A stretch of 17,002 nucleotides of DNA from a candidate division SR1 bacterium (GTDB lineage: Bacteria; Patescibacteriota; Gracilibacteria; Absconditabacterales; Absconditicoccaceae): the NCBI GenBank assembly GCA_025997135.1, contig BNUE01000025.1, forward strand, positions 1-17,002. Direction: 5' to 3'. Below are positions 8,627-17,002 of this stretch, one piece after another (positions within the stretch are counted from its first letter, which is position 1; every line of letters begins with the position of its first letter). The position numbers and the translations under genes were made by a program. The notes under the pieces are model-generated. The model saw only the letters and a list, made by a program, of their open reading frames with translations. It was not told the DNA's origin and made no database searches.

Positions 8627-8776
8627 AAATATCTCGGTAATATCAATGGCTATTCTTTTCATGATGAGTATTGAATGAATTAAATTATTCAATTATTAGA
8701 TCAACTAATTTTTCTTACCAATGGCAAGATTTTTTTAAGATTATTTCTCCAGCTAATGGTTGGAGTTTTGAAAATA

Positions 8777-9804
8777 CTATATCTCTTCTATCTCTGACAG
8801 ATGCTGGTCTAGATAACGCTGTAATTCTTCTTTTTCTGGTAGATACAATTTATATTCTTTTGCAAAGATATTTGCTTGTTCAGGTGAAAGAGTATATTTC
8901 AAGACAATATCGTCTTTTTCTTTACATAAAATAAGTCAGATTGTAGGATTTTCATGAGAAAGTTTAATCTCTCTATCGTAGTAATTCACATACATTTACA
9001 TCTGTCCGATGTCTTGATAGGATAGCTTTCAAACCTTGAGATCAATTAGCAGATGGCACTGTAAGATACGATTATAAAAGACTAAATCTACATAAAAGTC
9101 ATCAATATCCGTTCTCATTCTCCATTGTCTAGCTACAAAAGAGAATCCTTTTCCCATTTCTAGTAGGAACGTTTGAAGATTATTGATAATTGCAGTTTCT
9201 AATTCCTTTTTTGTATATGTATGGTAAGTATCTAATCATAAAATTCTAGAATATAAGGATCCCTCACTAAATCTTTCGGGGTTTGAATAATTTCTCATTC
9301 TTTTGCAAGTTTCATCACACCGTCTTTATTTTTACTCAATGCCAATCTCTCATATAAAGCTGAATTGATTTGCCTATCTAATTCTTTTCGAGATCGTTTT
9401 TCTTTGGCAGTTTCTATTAGGTAAAATTTTTGTTCATCAGAATTTTTGAGGTGCATTATACAATCAATTTTTGACCAACCAACATTTTGAATTCTGCCAA
9501 CGTCATTGGCAGAATCTGGAAATGTGAGGTAGAACTGCTTAATTCTTCGTAAATTTCTCTCTGAGTACCCTCTTCAAATTTTTTCTGTAAGGTCTTGAGA
9601 TATCCTTTTAATAAGTTCTGTTCCATATTCAGCTCTTTCTTCTCCTCTTTGTTCGTATTCCACAATATATCTCCCAATAGACCAATAAGTTTGCACAATA
9701 GTAGAATTTATCTGCTTAACTACCTGATTTCTAGCATCTTGTAAAAGCGTAGAAATCTGACCTATGAGATTAGTATATTGGGAAAAATTATCTTCTTTTT
9801 TCAT
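8777..9804 (-). pseudogene. Broken YhcG-family (DUF1016) PD-(D/E)XK nuclease gene
   Basis: Intact relatives are about 340 residues: an N-terminal DUF1016 helical domain plus a PD-(D/E)XK nuclease domain. Here the N-terminal half reads 'WSIGRYIVEYEQRGEERAEYG', 'RGYSERNLRRIKQFYLTFP' and 'KELDRQINSALYERL' up to 'DPYILEF'. A one-base deletion then shifts the frame, and a stop appears at 9232-9234. Adding one T to the T-run at about 9240 restores 'EFLGLDTYHTYTKKELE', the Gly being TGA. The nuclease half continues with 'GFSFVARQ', 'DFYVDLVFYN', 'LLIDLKVGKL' (D and D-x-K site) but carries a second lesion, TAA at 8996-8998 where the family has Gln ('GQM-Q-MYVNYYDR'), one change from CAA. It ends at TAG 8777. 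The start is ATG 9804; a TTG at 9897 is also in frame. Two independent lesions make an inactive gene likely. Confidence 0.85.
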
Positions 9805-10000
9805 GGATTTAGGTTCTGAGAGTAAATATTTGACACTGGTTTTTATACTTATTTTTACTGGATAATCAAGATGAAAGTTCTCAATAACAGTTTCCAACTT
9901 ATTTTAAATTTTTTACATATATATCCTCACATACTTATCAGAGAGTCTAGAATGAGATTGATTAGATCAGACTCCAAAAATACTTGAAGATTAGTAGGCA

Positions 10001-10942
10001 TTATTTTACCACTTTTATTCAAAAGATTATTAAAAACCAAGAGGGGAAATAAAGCTTAAAAATTGCTGACATTTTATTTCAAAAAGTAACATATGGATTA
10101 TGAAGTATATTTGATACTATATTTTTTAGTTCATGAAAATTTCATTCATGAAAACACTGCCAATAACCAATTCTTTGTATTTGTTCATAGATTTTAAAAT
10201 ATTCATAAAGATCTTTTTTTCATAAATTTTGATAAAAATTTGCTAATTCACGTCCTACAAAAACTCTATTATCAATACGTTTCTTTGTCTCATAGTGGCA
10301 TAATGAATCATTTCTTTTTCTATAAAAATATAAAGGAAAATCAATAACATAAATTCCTTCTGCTTTTTCTATGAATTTAGCATAAAACAGCAAATCTTCA
10401 TTAACTATTAAGTCTTCATTAAATCTAATATTTTTAACTAATTCAGATTTAATAAGTGTATTCCAGACTCATCATTCTCGATGTAAAGCGTCTTTTTTAT
10501 CATCATCCACCAATATTCCTTGTTTATAGGCATGTAATGTCGTTCATTGATATAATCATTTATATATATATCACTTTTTATATTTTCATCTTACAACATC
10601 ATACATATTATTACTGTTTTTAATCGCACTATAATATATTTCAATATTATATGGAGAGACAACATCATCAGGATCAATAAATGCACAAAAATCTCAATGT
10701 ATATTATCTAATCCCACATTTCTCGCATGAGATACTCCTTTATTTTCTGTATGAAAAATCCTAATTCTATTATCTTTTTTTTCCCAATTATCACATATCT
10801 CACCAGACTTATCAGTAGATCAGTCATCTATTATAAGAATCTCTAAATTTTTATAAGTTTGATTTATCACACTTTCTATACATTCATCTAAGTATTTATC
10901 TACATTATATACTGGGATTATGATAGAGACTAGAGAGGACAT
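10001..10942 (-). CDS. Glycosyltransferase family 2 (GT-A)
   Basis: A 313-residue inverting glycosyltransferase of the WfgS/EpsJ-like GT2 branch. Landmarks: 'VSIIIPVYNVDKYLDECIESV' from residue 5, 'ILIIDDGSTDKSGEICD' (the Gly is TGA), 'ENKGVSHARNVGLDN', the metal-binding 'FIDPDDVV', 'VWNTLIKSELV', 'NEDLLFYAKF' and 'PLYFYRKRNDSL'. The C-terminus is hydrophobic ('FPSWFLIIFGIKVV') and may touch the membrane. Start ATG 10942 gives the standard N-terminus; no Shine-Dalgarno, but A/T-rich TATAAA-like sequence lies upstream. It follows the methyltransferase gene by 26 bases and is probably in the same transcript. The 196 bases beyond its end, to the nuclease relic's ATG, hold no gene that I can support. 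Donor and acceptor sugars are unknown. Confidence 0.92.
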
Positions 10943-10968
10943 ATTTAGAATATTTTATAATGTAAAAT

Positions 10969-11493
10969 TTATTTGTTAACTTCAAGTAAATAATGAATTT
11001 CTACTGCTGGGAATAGATAAATAAAAAATCTTTGATATATATATGGGAAAAGATTAACGAAAAAATCTGGGATAATATTTATTTTTTCGGATTCTAAAAA
11101 TCCTTTATTTGAAAAGTAATGTATTCTCTTTTTCAGAGTAATAATCTTTGCTTTATTGTAATAATGGTCAGGATGGAAATAATCAAAACTATGAAGATTA
11201 AAAGTTCTTTTATGAGTATAATCTCCTCGTGCATTATGACTAGCAAACCAAGGAACCTTGACCTTAATTTTACATCAATTTTTACCTATTCTGGTAAATT
11301 CTTCCATTACTTTTCATAAATCACTCATATGCTCCAAGATATGAGAACAGTAGATCTCATCAAAGGTATTATCCTCAAAAGGATAAGGGAATTTTTCAAA
11401 ATCATAGACCGTATCAACTCATGGCAGAGCCACTACATCTCGGTTGAGGTATCAGCCTTTGATATCTTTTCCACATCAGAAGTTAAGTTTCAT
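10969..11493 (-). CDS. Small class I SAM-dependent methyltransferase
   Basis: A 174-residue Methyltransf_11-like protein of the type often found in polysaccharide loci, where it would methylate a sugar or glycan end. Motif I is 'LNFGCGKDIKGGYLN' (G6 by TGA), followed by 'GVDTVYDFEKFPYPFEDNTFDEI' split over the acidic second strand, and the post-motif 'YCSHILEHM'. Later 'HKRTFNLHSFDYF' is typical of this group. It is short because the N-terminal extension seen in many methyltransferases is absent. CGA codons in 'YLN-x-DVV' and 'HNA-x-GDYTHKR' stand where relatives often have an aromatic residue. Start ATG 11493 directly precedes motif I. The 179 bases upstream hold only a doubtful short frame. 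Target unknown. Confidence 0.85.
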
Positions 11494-11672
11494 GGGGAAT
11501 ATTTAGATAAATAAAAAGTTTTCTTACAATTTATTTTTTGATAACCTTGTCTAACAGGTCGTCATTTCTTTTTTTTTAATTTACCAAAGATTTTCCTAAT
11601 TAACATTTTGAAATTCTGTCAGAAAATTAAAATTGATATATGGAAACTTGCATTGTTTTATTTCATAATAAT

Positions 11673-13016
11673 CTAAAACTTGTACTTGGAAGTAAAAATT
11701 CATCTCACTATAATGAAAGGTAGCAGAATAAAAAATATAATAACAGAAAAAATAAAGCTGAATATAAGATATATATATCTTACAATTCCGTTTCCATTTT
11801 TAATTTCTGTAAGAGTGCATGTCTTTGCAGTATAATCAATATCATCTACAATATATGTCTGTGGTCAGAGAAGGTCTATAGGATAAAGTGGATCGTAATA
11901 ACTTAGATCTAGAGTTCAATGTTTGAAGATATTAGAAACTTTATTTTTAAGTTTAAGATGTAAATAAGCATCTTCTGAGTATACTCATATAGTCTGATAA
12001 ACATTTGCTAGTATACTTTGTAAATCTTCAATCTTTATACGTTCTTTTCTCTTATATTTAGGTTGATGTATTTTTTGACTCCAAGAAGAATTCATTATTT
12101 GCTGGTTATAGGTATGAGTTTTTTTACGGAAGATAAAATCAAATATTCCTCTTATCGTAGCATATAATGCCGTAAAATATCCTGACAAGCATTGTAACAC
12201 TCAGCTCCAAATATAGCCAAAAACGACAGGTAAATATTTCAAAAGTGCTATAATTCCTTGTTTACTGCAAGTATACAAATGATTTCTCATTACCATATAG
12301 ATAAATCGCATTTTTAACACACTAGACTTGTGATTAGGATGAATGTGGTATTTATCTATAATTTTTCTTTCATATCCATACTGAACAACTGCATTATCTA
12401 CTCTATATATAAAATCCAAATCATCACTCCTTCAGAAATATCTAGGATCATGATTTCAGGCTTTTTCGAAAAAGCTAGTAGGATAACCTGTGCAGTGGAT
12501 AAATCGTGATTTATTATATTTCCCATGTTCATCTAGGTTATTCTTGCACAAAGTGTGAACTATAGTTTTTTCATCTATATTTGCCAGAATATCAAAAATG
12601 GTATCTTTATCTAACACTTCTACATCATCTTCTAAAAAAATAACGTTCTTATATTTTTTACCCAAAATATATTCTAATCATAAACTGTATCCTCCTCCAG
12701 ATCAAAGATTTGCTAAGGTTTCAACTAGGATAATATTATTGTAATCATTCTTTTGTAGATATGCACTGAAAGACTTTATTTCTTCATCTGATGCAGATCC
12801 AAAGACAATAACATAATGAAGAGGTAAATTTTTAATTTCCTCTCAAATATCTTTTAGTATTCTTCTGATTTGTTGAAAATCTCTATGAGTCAGAGTGAAT
12901 AAAGCATTTTCTTCAGATTTTTTTATAAATTTATATTCTTGCTTAATAAAATCTTGATAATTCTCAAAACGAAGATTACTGGTTTCATTTGATACAATAA
13001 AGTCTAGTTTCTTCAT
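11673..13016 (-). CDS. GT2 glycosyltransferase, galactofuranosyltransferase (GlfT)-like
   Basis: A 447-residue GT2-type enzyme. Residues around 100-135 read 'ANLGSGGGYSLGLEY' then 'KNVIFLEDDVEVLDKDTI', matching the GlfT-like pattern N-x-G-G-A-G-G-F followed by a D-D-D/E-D-D metal site (E129, D130, D131). Later 'NHDPRYFGRSDDLDFIYR' resembles the family's 'DD(I/L)EF' catalytic-base region. The C-terminal part has 'MRNHLYTC', amphipathic segments, and a strong transmembrane helix near the end ('FIFSVIIFFILLPFIIV'). Many TGA codons read as Gly, including the diagnostic 'LGSGG'. ATG 13016 is the first in-frame start after the decarboxylase relic, 10 bases away. It would add a sugar, perhaps galactofuranose or rhamnose, to the glycan; donor not shown by sequence. 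Confidence 0.78.
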
Positions 13017-13025
13017 CAGTTATTT

Positions 13026-13157
13026 TTATATAAACTTCCTAAAATACTCAATCGCCTTCACCAATCACTCTTTCAGTTCCACCTTTGGACTCCAACCTAA
13101 TTTCTCTTTTGCCAACGTATTATCGGCTTTCCTTTGCTTGGGGTCAATTAAGTTCTT
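13026..13157 (-). pseudogene. C-terminal relic of a UDP-glucuronate decarboxylase-like SDR gene
   Basis: A frame without a start codon reads 'DPKQRKADNTLAKEKLGWSP' and continues 'VELKEGLVKAIEYFRKFI' to TAA at 13026-13028. This is the typical tail of extended short-chain dehydrogenases of the UXS type (UDP-glucuronate to UDP-xylose), whose sequence 'DDPKQRKPDI..AK..LGW.P' is very characteristic; related epimerases have a similar tail. Upstream a TAG (13158-13160) closes the frame, and rmlD ends at 13171. Only about 43 codons remain, so this is a leftover of a gene lost by deletion, probably when rmlD or its neighbours were brought in. Confidence 0.75.
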
Positions 13158-13170
13158 CTAACCTTTCTAT

Positions 13171-14049
13171 CTATTCCTCCAAAGACTTCACATACTCCTC
13201 CACCCCCTCTCTCCAATCTCTCAACTGAATCTCACTCTCATTCAATAACCTGCTAAACTTCGGTCTTTTTGCTTTGGTCGGAAATTCATCACTTCCACAC
13301 GGTAAGATTTTAACCGTTGATAATTTATTTATTTCCTTTGCAAAGTCAAACCAATTAATAGCCCTATCGCCACCATTACTAAAATGCAAAATCTGACCTC
13401 TAAAATCTTCTATCCTTTCTATCACCGCTTGCAATGCCAAACTCAAATCTTTCGTATATGTCGGCAATCCGAACTGGTCATTTACTACCTTAATCTCATC
13501 TTTTGTTTCAAAAAGTTTCAGCATCGTATTCACGAAATTCTTAAATTGAGGTCACCCGCCATAAAGCCACGAAGTGCGGACAATAATCAAATTTTTATTT
13601 TCTGCTTTTCATAACTGCTCTCCTAGAATTTTCGCCATCCCATACGCATTCACAGGATTGCAAGCATCATCCACAGATCGTCCAAATTCTCTGGTATTCT
13701 CTGAACTAATTCTCTGAAATTCTCCCGAAAACACATAATCACTAGAAATAGAAATCAGATCAATCCCCAGTTCAGTAGTGATCTTCGCGAGATTATAGAC
13801 CCCGAGCGTATTTACTTGATAATTCAATAGTCTGCCACTATCCTCTGCTTCATCTACATTCGTATAAGCGGCGAGATTTAGCACAACATCTGGTTTAACT
13901 TCTATCAAAACGTTTTTTACTGCTTCCAAGGAAGTTATATCGAGCTGATCCACATCCATTCAGACAATTTCAAAATCTTGTCCGCAAAATTTCTGGAAAT
14001 CATAGGCGAGCATTCAGTTTGCTCAGGTGAGGAGGATTTTTTTCATCAT
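13171..14049 (-). CDS. rfbD: dTDP-4-dehydrorhamnose reductase
   Basis: RmlD performs the last step of dTDP-L-rhamnose synthesis, NAD(P)H reduction of dTDP-4-dehydro-L-rhamnose. The 292-residue product has the Rossmann motif 'ILLTGANGML' in which both Gly (G9 and G12) are TGA codons, 'PDVVLNLAAYTNVDEAE', the substrate strand 'SISSDYVFSG', the catalytic Y136-x3-K140 in 'YGMAKILGE', 'IIVRTSWLYG', and the C-terminal 'LRDWREGVEEYV'. Full length for the family. The start codon overlaps the rmlC stop as TAATG; a second ATG at 14046 is equally usable. Part of the rmlB-(CmpB)-rmlA-rmlC-rmlD operon. Identification is certain; nothing is missing. Confidence 0.96.
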
Positions 14050-14606
14050 TAAAAGGAACTACTAAAAATTTTAAAACTCTGATTCTTACTGTCTTTTTCA
14101 CTAACTATCACTTCATTCACGTCCACATAATCATTCCAGTTGATATTCAAATCACTATCAGATCGCAGAATTCCACCTTCATCACTTGGATCATACAGAT
14201 TATCACACTTGTACACAAACTCAGTCCCATCTTCCAGAGTCAAAAACCCATGTCCAAACCCACGAGGAATAAAAAACTGACTTTTATTCTCGGCAGACAA
14301 TACGACTCCGTACCGTTTTCCAAATGTCAGAGAACCTTTCCTCAGATCGACAGCGACATCATAGACACTACCTGCGATTACACGGACAAGTTTCGCCTGT
14401 GGATTGTTTTGTTGAAAATGAAGTCCTCTCAAAACTCACTTTTTGGATTTACTATGATTGTCCTGTACAAACGTTGTGGAAATTCAGCTTTCTTTAAACT
14501 CTTTTTCATTGTAAGTTTCCATAAAAAAGCCCCTCTCATCTCAGAAAACTTGAGGACTAATTACCACCAATCAATCAATTCCAGTTTGAGTAAATTTAAA
14601 AGTCAT
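14049..14606 (-). CDS. rfbC: dTDP-4-dehydrorhamnose 3,5-epimerase
   Basis: RmlC epimerises C3 and C5 of dTDP-4-dehydro-6-deoxyglucose to the L-rhamno form. The 185-residue cupin protein shows 'VFGDERGFFMETY', 'QDNHSKSKKGVLRGLHFQ' with catalytic H63, 'VIAGSVYDVAVDLRKGS', 'FFIPRGFGHGFL' and 'YKCDNLYDPSDEGGI'. Two normally tryptophan positions are CGA or CGG codons: 'TFGK-x-YGV' (CGG at 14313-14315, residue 98) and 'GGIL-x-SDSDLNINW' (CGA at 14163-14165, residue 148). By contrast the conserved Arg in 'IPRG' is CGT. The start ATG 14606 follows the rmlA stop as TAATAATG, so the two genes are tightly coupled; the stop overlaps rmlD. Confidence 0.96.
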
Positions 14607-14608
14607 TA

Positions 14609-15478
14609 TTACAAATTCATCAAATAAAATCAATAATTACTTTTCAAGAGTGGCTTTGCAAGTTCACTGACTTCATCACGAGAGATCCACCCCTGCCTAA
14701 ATGCAATCTCCTCTGGACAACAAATCTGAATCCCTTGTCTAGTCTGCACAATCTGCACAAAATTTGACGCATCCAGCATACTTTCATGACTTCCAGTATC
14801 TAGCCGTGCGAAACCCCTCTCCATCACTTCCACTTTCAGCTTTCATCTGTGCATATATTCTTCATTTACAGTTGTAATTTCCAATTCTCACCTAGCACTT
14901 GGTTTGATATTTTTCGCGACTTGTATCACGTCATTTGTATAAAAGTATAGTCCAACGACCGCTAAATTTGACTTGGGATTAGCAGGTTTTTCCTCGATAG
15001 AAACAGCATTTTGTTCCTTATCTAATTCTACGACTCCATAAATCTCTGGATTCTTTACCTCATAACCAAACACCACAGATTTTCTCTCATTCGTCACAGT
15101 CTGCACCGCATTATTTAGAAGAGATCAAAAACTCTGACCATAAAATAAGTTATCCCCCAGAACCAAACATACATCCTCATCTCCGATAAACTCCTCACCG
15201 ATGATAAACGCCTGAGCTAATCCATCAGGACTTGGCTGAACGGCGTAATTTAGCTCAATTCATCGCTTTTTGCCATCTCCGAGAAGTCTGATAAATCCAG
15301 CTTGATCTTCTGGAGTCGTAATGACGAGGATTTCCCTGATTCCAGCCTGCATCAGCACTGACAGTGGGTAATAAATCATAGGCTTGTCATAAATTGGCAG
15401 AAGCTGTTTACTCGTCCCTTTTGTAATAGGGTAAAGGCGGGTTCCGCTTCATCCAGCAAGAATTATTCATTTCATCAT
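14609..15478 (-). CDS. rfbA: Glucose-1-phosphate thymidylyltransferase
   Basis: RmlA makes dTDP-glucose from glucose-1-phosphate and dTTP, the first and feedback-regulated step of the rhamnose pathway. The 289-residue protein has '[16 protein letters not shown]' (G10 by TGA, R14 by CGC), '[18 protein letters not shown]', '[15 protein letters not shown]', '[10 protein letters not shown]', '[11 protein letters not shown]', '[12 protein letters not shown]' and '[15 protein letters not shown]'. Two conserved Trp positions are read from CGA (15263-15265, 'DGKK-x-GIELNY') and CGG (14804-14806, 'GFA-x-LDTG'). Under the standard code it would stop after 'KSNY' at a TGA; with code 25 it runs on 'GFYLMNL' to TAA, three bases before rmlC. 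ATG 15478 or 15475 start. Complete and typical in length. Confidence 0.97.
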
Positions 15479-15521
15479 TTTGAAAGTAAAAAAGATAAAA
15501 AAGTCTGATTTAATTTAGTTT

Positions 15522-16070
15522 TTATATAAATCTCCCTACCACCACAATAATCAGATCAATCACATATGTCGCAAATAACAGGGCTGATAAGTCATTTATC
15601 CTACGAACAGAGTGCTTCTGAATAATTCTCTCAGTAATCGGAAACAAAAAATGAATAAAAAGAGTCGCTATCAACCCAAATAACAGAACATTTTTTAGGC
15701 AAATATAACCCATAAAGTTGTATGGCAGAGCGGAATAATCCCAGAATGGATTGTATCCAAGATATGCTACGATGACAGCTGCAGACAGGAATTCTACACA
15801 AGCCGTCACAAGAGTCGAAAGTATAAATATCAGCAGAATATTTGGACGTTTGAATTTTTTATAAATCGGATGAATGCAGGTAATAACTGCTACTACTCCC
15901 AGTCAGTAAGGCACAGCCAGAGGTGTGATTGTCGGAATATTGAATGGATTAAATCAGCTTTTCGTAAACCAAACCCAAACAACTTCCAGCAGATGCCCGA
16001 GCAACGCAAAAAACCAGAAATATAAGAATATCTTTCATCGAGAGTTGATTGAGTCAGCCTTTTTTTCCAT
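15522..16070 (-). CDS. CmpB-like (ABC_trans_CmpB, PF06541) integral membrane protein
   Basis: A 182-residue hydrophobic protein with about five predicted membrane segments (roughly residues 13-32, 50-70, 78-101, 120-145 and 160-180). It fits the family named putative ABC transporter type IV / CmpB: 'FALLGHLLEVVW', 'FNIPTITPLAVPYGLGVV', 'ACVEFLSAAVI', 'FWDYSALPYNFMGYICLKN' (the family's W-D-Y-S..P-x-N..G-x-I-C-L signature) and 'IHFLFPITERII'. The real function of the family is not established despite the name. Four TGA codons encode Gly, one after a CGA in 'INS-x-GK'. ATG 16070 lies 23 bases after the rmlB stop and the gene ends 43 bases before rmlA, so it is inside the rml operon, an unusual place; a role in lipid or glycan transport would be a guess. 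Confidence 0.75.
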
Positions 16071-16093
16071 TTTTTCAATAACAAAGTTAAAAG

Positions 16094-17002
16094 TTAAGCA
16101 GAAACATACCCCTCAATAGTCTTCACAATTCCATTTTCAAACCTCACTTTCGGTTCTCGACCTAGTTCCTCCTTAATTTTGCTAGCATCTATCGCATATC
16201 TCAGGTCATGACCTTTCCTATCCTCGACAAAACCTATAAATTCATCTCATTTTCACATCTCTTTCAGAATCATTTTGGTGATTTCTAGATTTGTATATTC
16301 ATTATTTCATCAGATATTGTAGATACTTCCATTTTCTCACCTGTTGAAAATCTCCCAAATCGCATCACAGTGATCTTCTACATACAGCCAGTCGCGAATA
16401 TTGCTTCCATCACCATAAACCGTAACTTTCTGCCCATTTTGGAGTAAATAGATGAAATGAGGGATCAGTTTTTCTTTATCTTGATTTGGTCAATAGTTAT
16501 TTGAACATCTAGAAATACTGTAATTTACACCAAAAGTCCTTCAATAAGCCTTGACTAGCAGGTCACCACTGGCTTTGGATGCAGAATATGGACTAGAAGG
16601 ATTCAGTCCCATCGTCTCTACGAAAAATCATCAATTCGGCAGGTCTCCATATACTTCATCAGTCGAAACATAGTGAAATCTCCTCAAACCAAACTCTTTA
16701 TGGAGTTCTAGTAAATTCTGAGTTCCCATCATGTTTGTCTGGACGAAAATGAATGGATTTTTGATACTATTATCCACGTGAGATTCAGCAGCAAAATGGA
16801 TTATATCAGTAGGTTTATATTTTTCATAGACTGCTCTGAGCTGATCAATATCTCTAATATCCACTTGTTCAAATGCGTAATTGTCAGCTTTTTTAATCTC
16901 TTCTTTTATATTTTCGAGTTTGCCAGCATATGTCAGACAGTCCACATTGATGAACTGGATTTCTGGATGAAGAAGTACATATTTATTCAGAAAGTTTGAG
17001 CC
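16094..17002 (-). CDS. rfbB: dTDP-glucose 4,6-dehydratase, N-terminus outside window
   Basis: RmlB oxidises and dehydrates dTDP-glucose to dTDP-4-dehydro-6-deoxyglucose using bound NAD. The visible 302 residues begin in the Rossmann motif ('GSNFLNKYVLLHP', after the lost 'GGAGFI'), so only about a dozen residues are missing. Family landmarks: 'VDCLTYAGKLENI', 'IIHFAAESHVDNSI', the catalytic T-D-E in 'YVSTDEVYGDL', Y-x3-K in 'SPYSASKASGDLL', 'SNNYGPNQDKEKLIPHFI', 'NIRDWLYVEDHCDAI', 'YNIGGNNEYTNLE' and 'DRKGHDLRYAID'. The terminal 'ELG-x-EPKVRFENG' has CGA (16157-16159) at the position normally Trp. Several TGA glycines. First gene of the minus-strand rml operon as far as the window shows; its promoter lies outside. 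Confidence 0.96.

Noticed and set aside
8731..8776. Terminator hairpin after the nuclease relic (CTCCA/TGGAG)
   Set aside because: Only five base pairs and no T-run on the minus strand where it would be needed.
8777..9804. Two separate short genes instead of one broken nuclease gene
   Set aside because: The pieces join into one continuous YhcG-family protein after a single base insertion, and neither half has a plausible start of its own.
11433..11606. 57-codon minus-strand frame upstream of and overlapping the methyltransferase start
   Set aside because: Overlaps the methyltransferase by about 60 bases in another frame, is Lys-rich as expected from A/T-rich sequence, and matches nothing that I know.

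Overview
This window reads as a piece of an uncultivated Candidate Phyla Radiation genome, most likely Absconditabacteria (SR1) or Gracilibacteria. UGA is read as glycine (genetic code 25) in essentially every gene. Under the standard code the window falls into dozens of fragments. With UGA=Gly it resolves into full-length proteins, and the glycines so restored include invariant ones: the P-loop of an ATPase, the nucleotide-binding motif of RmlA, both Rossmann glycines of RmlD, and EF-G 'GG' motifs. All complete genes end in TAA or TAG. No gene has a recognisable Shine-Dalgarno sequence; A/T-rich, often TATA-like, sequence lies directly before the start codons.

A second code anomaly is visible. 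CGA and CGG repeatedly fall where the protein family has a conserved tryptophan (RmlA twice, RmlC twice, RmlB once, an AAA_14 ATPase and a YhcG-type nuclease once each). Conserved arginines in the same proteins use AGA, AGG, CGC or CGT. This suggests CGA/CGG=Trp in addition to UGA=Gly.

Layout. (1) 1-1241: housekeeping end, with the C-terminal third of EF-G (+), a terminator and a convergent YbaB/EbfC gene (-). (2) 1269-3261: two divergent unknown genes for exported or membrane-anchored proteins, the second with eight cysteines. (3) 3293-7320 (+): a nucleotidyltransferase, a GT4-type glycosyltransferase, a solitary AAA_14/DUF4143 ATPase with its own promoter and twin 18-bp repeats, a relic of a second glycosyltransferase tail, and a GT8 glycosyltransferase. 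(4) 17002-7536 (-): a long co-directional cluster, in transcription order rmlB (partial), a CmpB-like membrane protein, rmlA, rmlC, rmlD, a relic of a UDP-glucuronate decarboxylase-like gene, a GlfT-like GT2, a small methyltransferase, a GT2, a broken YhcG-family nuclease gene and a rhamnosyltransferase-like GT2.

Together regions 3 and 4 form a surface-polysaccharide locus. RmlA, B, C and D make dTDP-L-rhamnose from glucose-1-phosphate. The five glycosyltransferases and the methyltransferase would assemble and decorate the glycan. The decayed genes (YhcG nuclease, decarboxylase tail, glycosyltransferase tail) and the inserted ATPase cassette show that the locus is actively rearranging. I found no rRNA, tRNA, CRISPR array or transposase, and no gene-free stretch longer than 300 bases.
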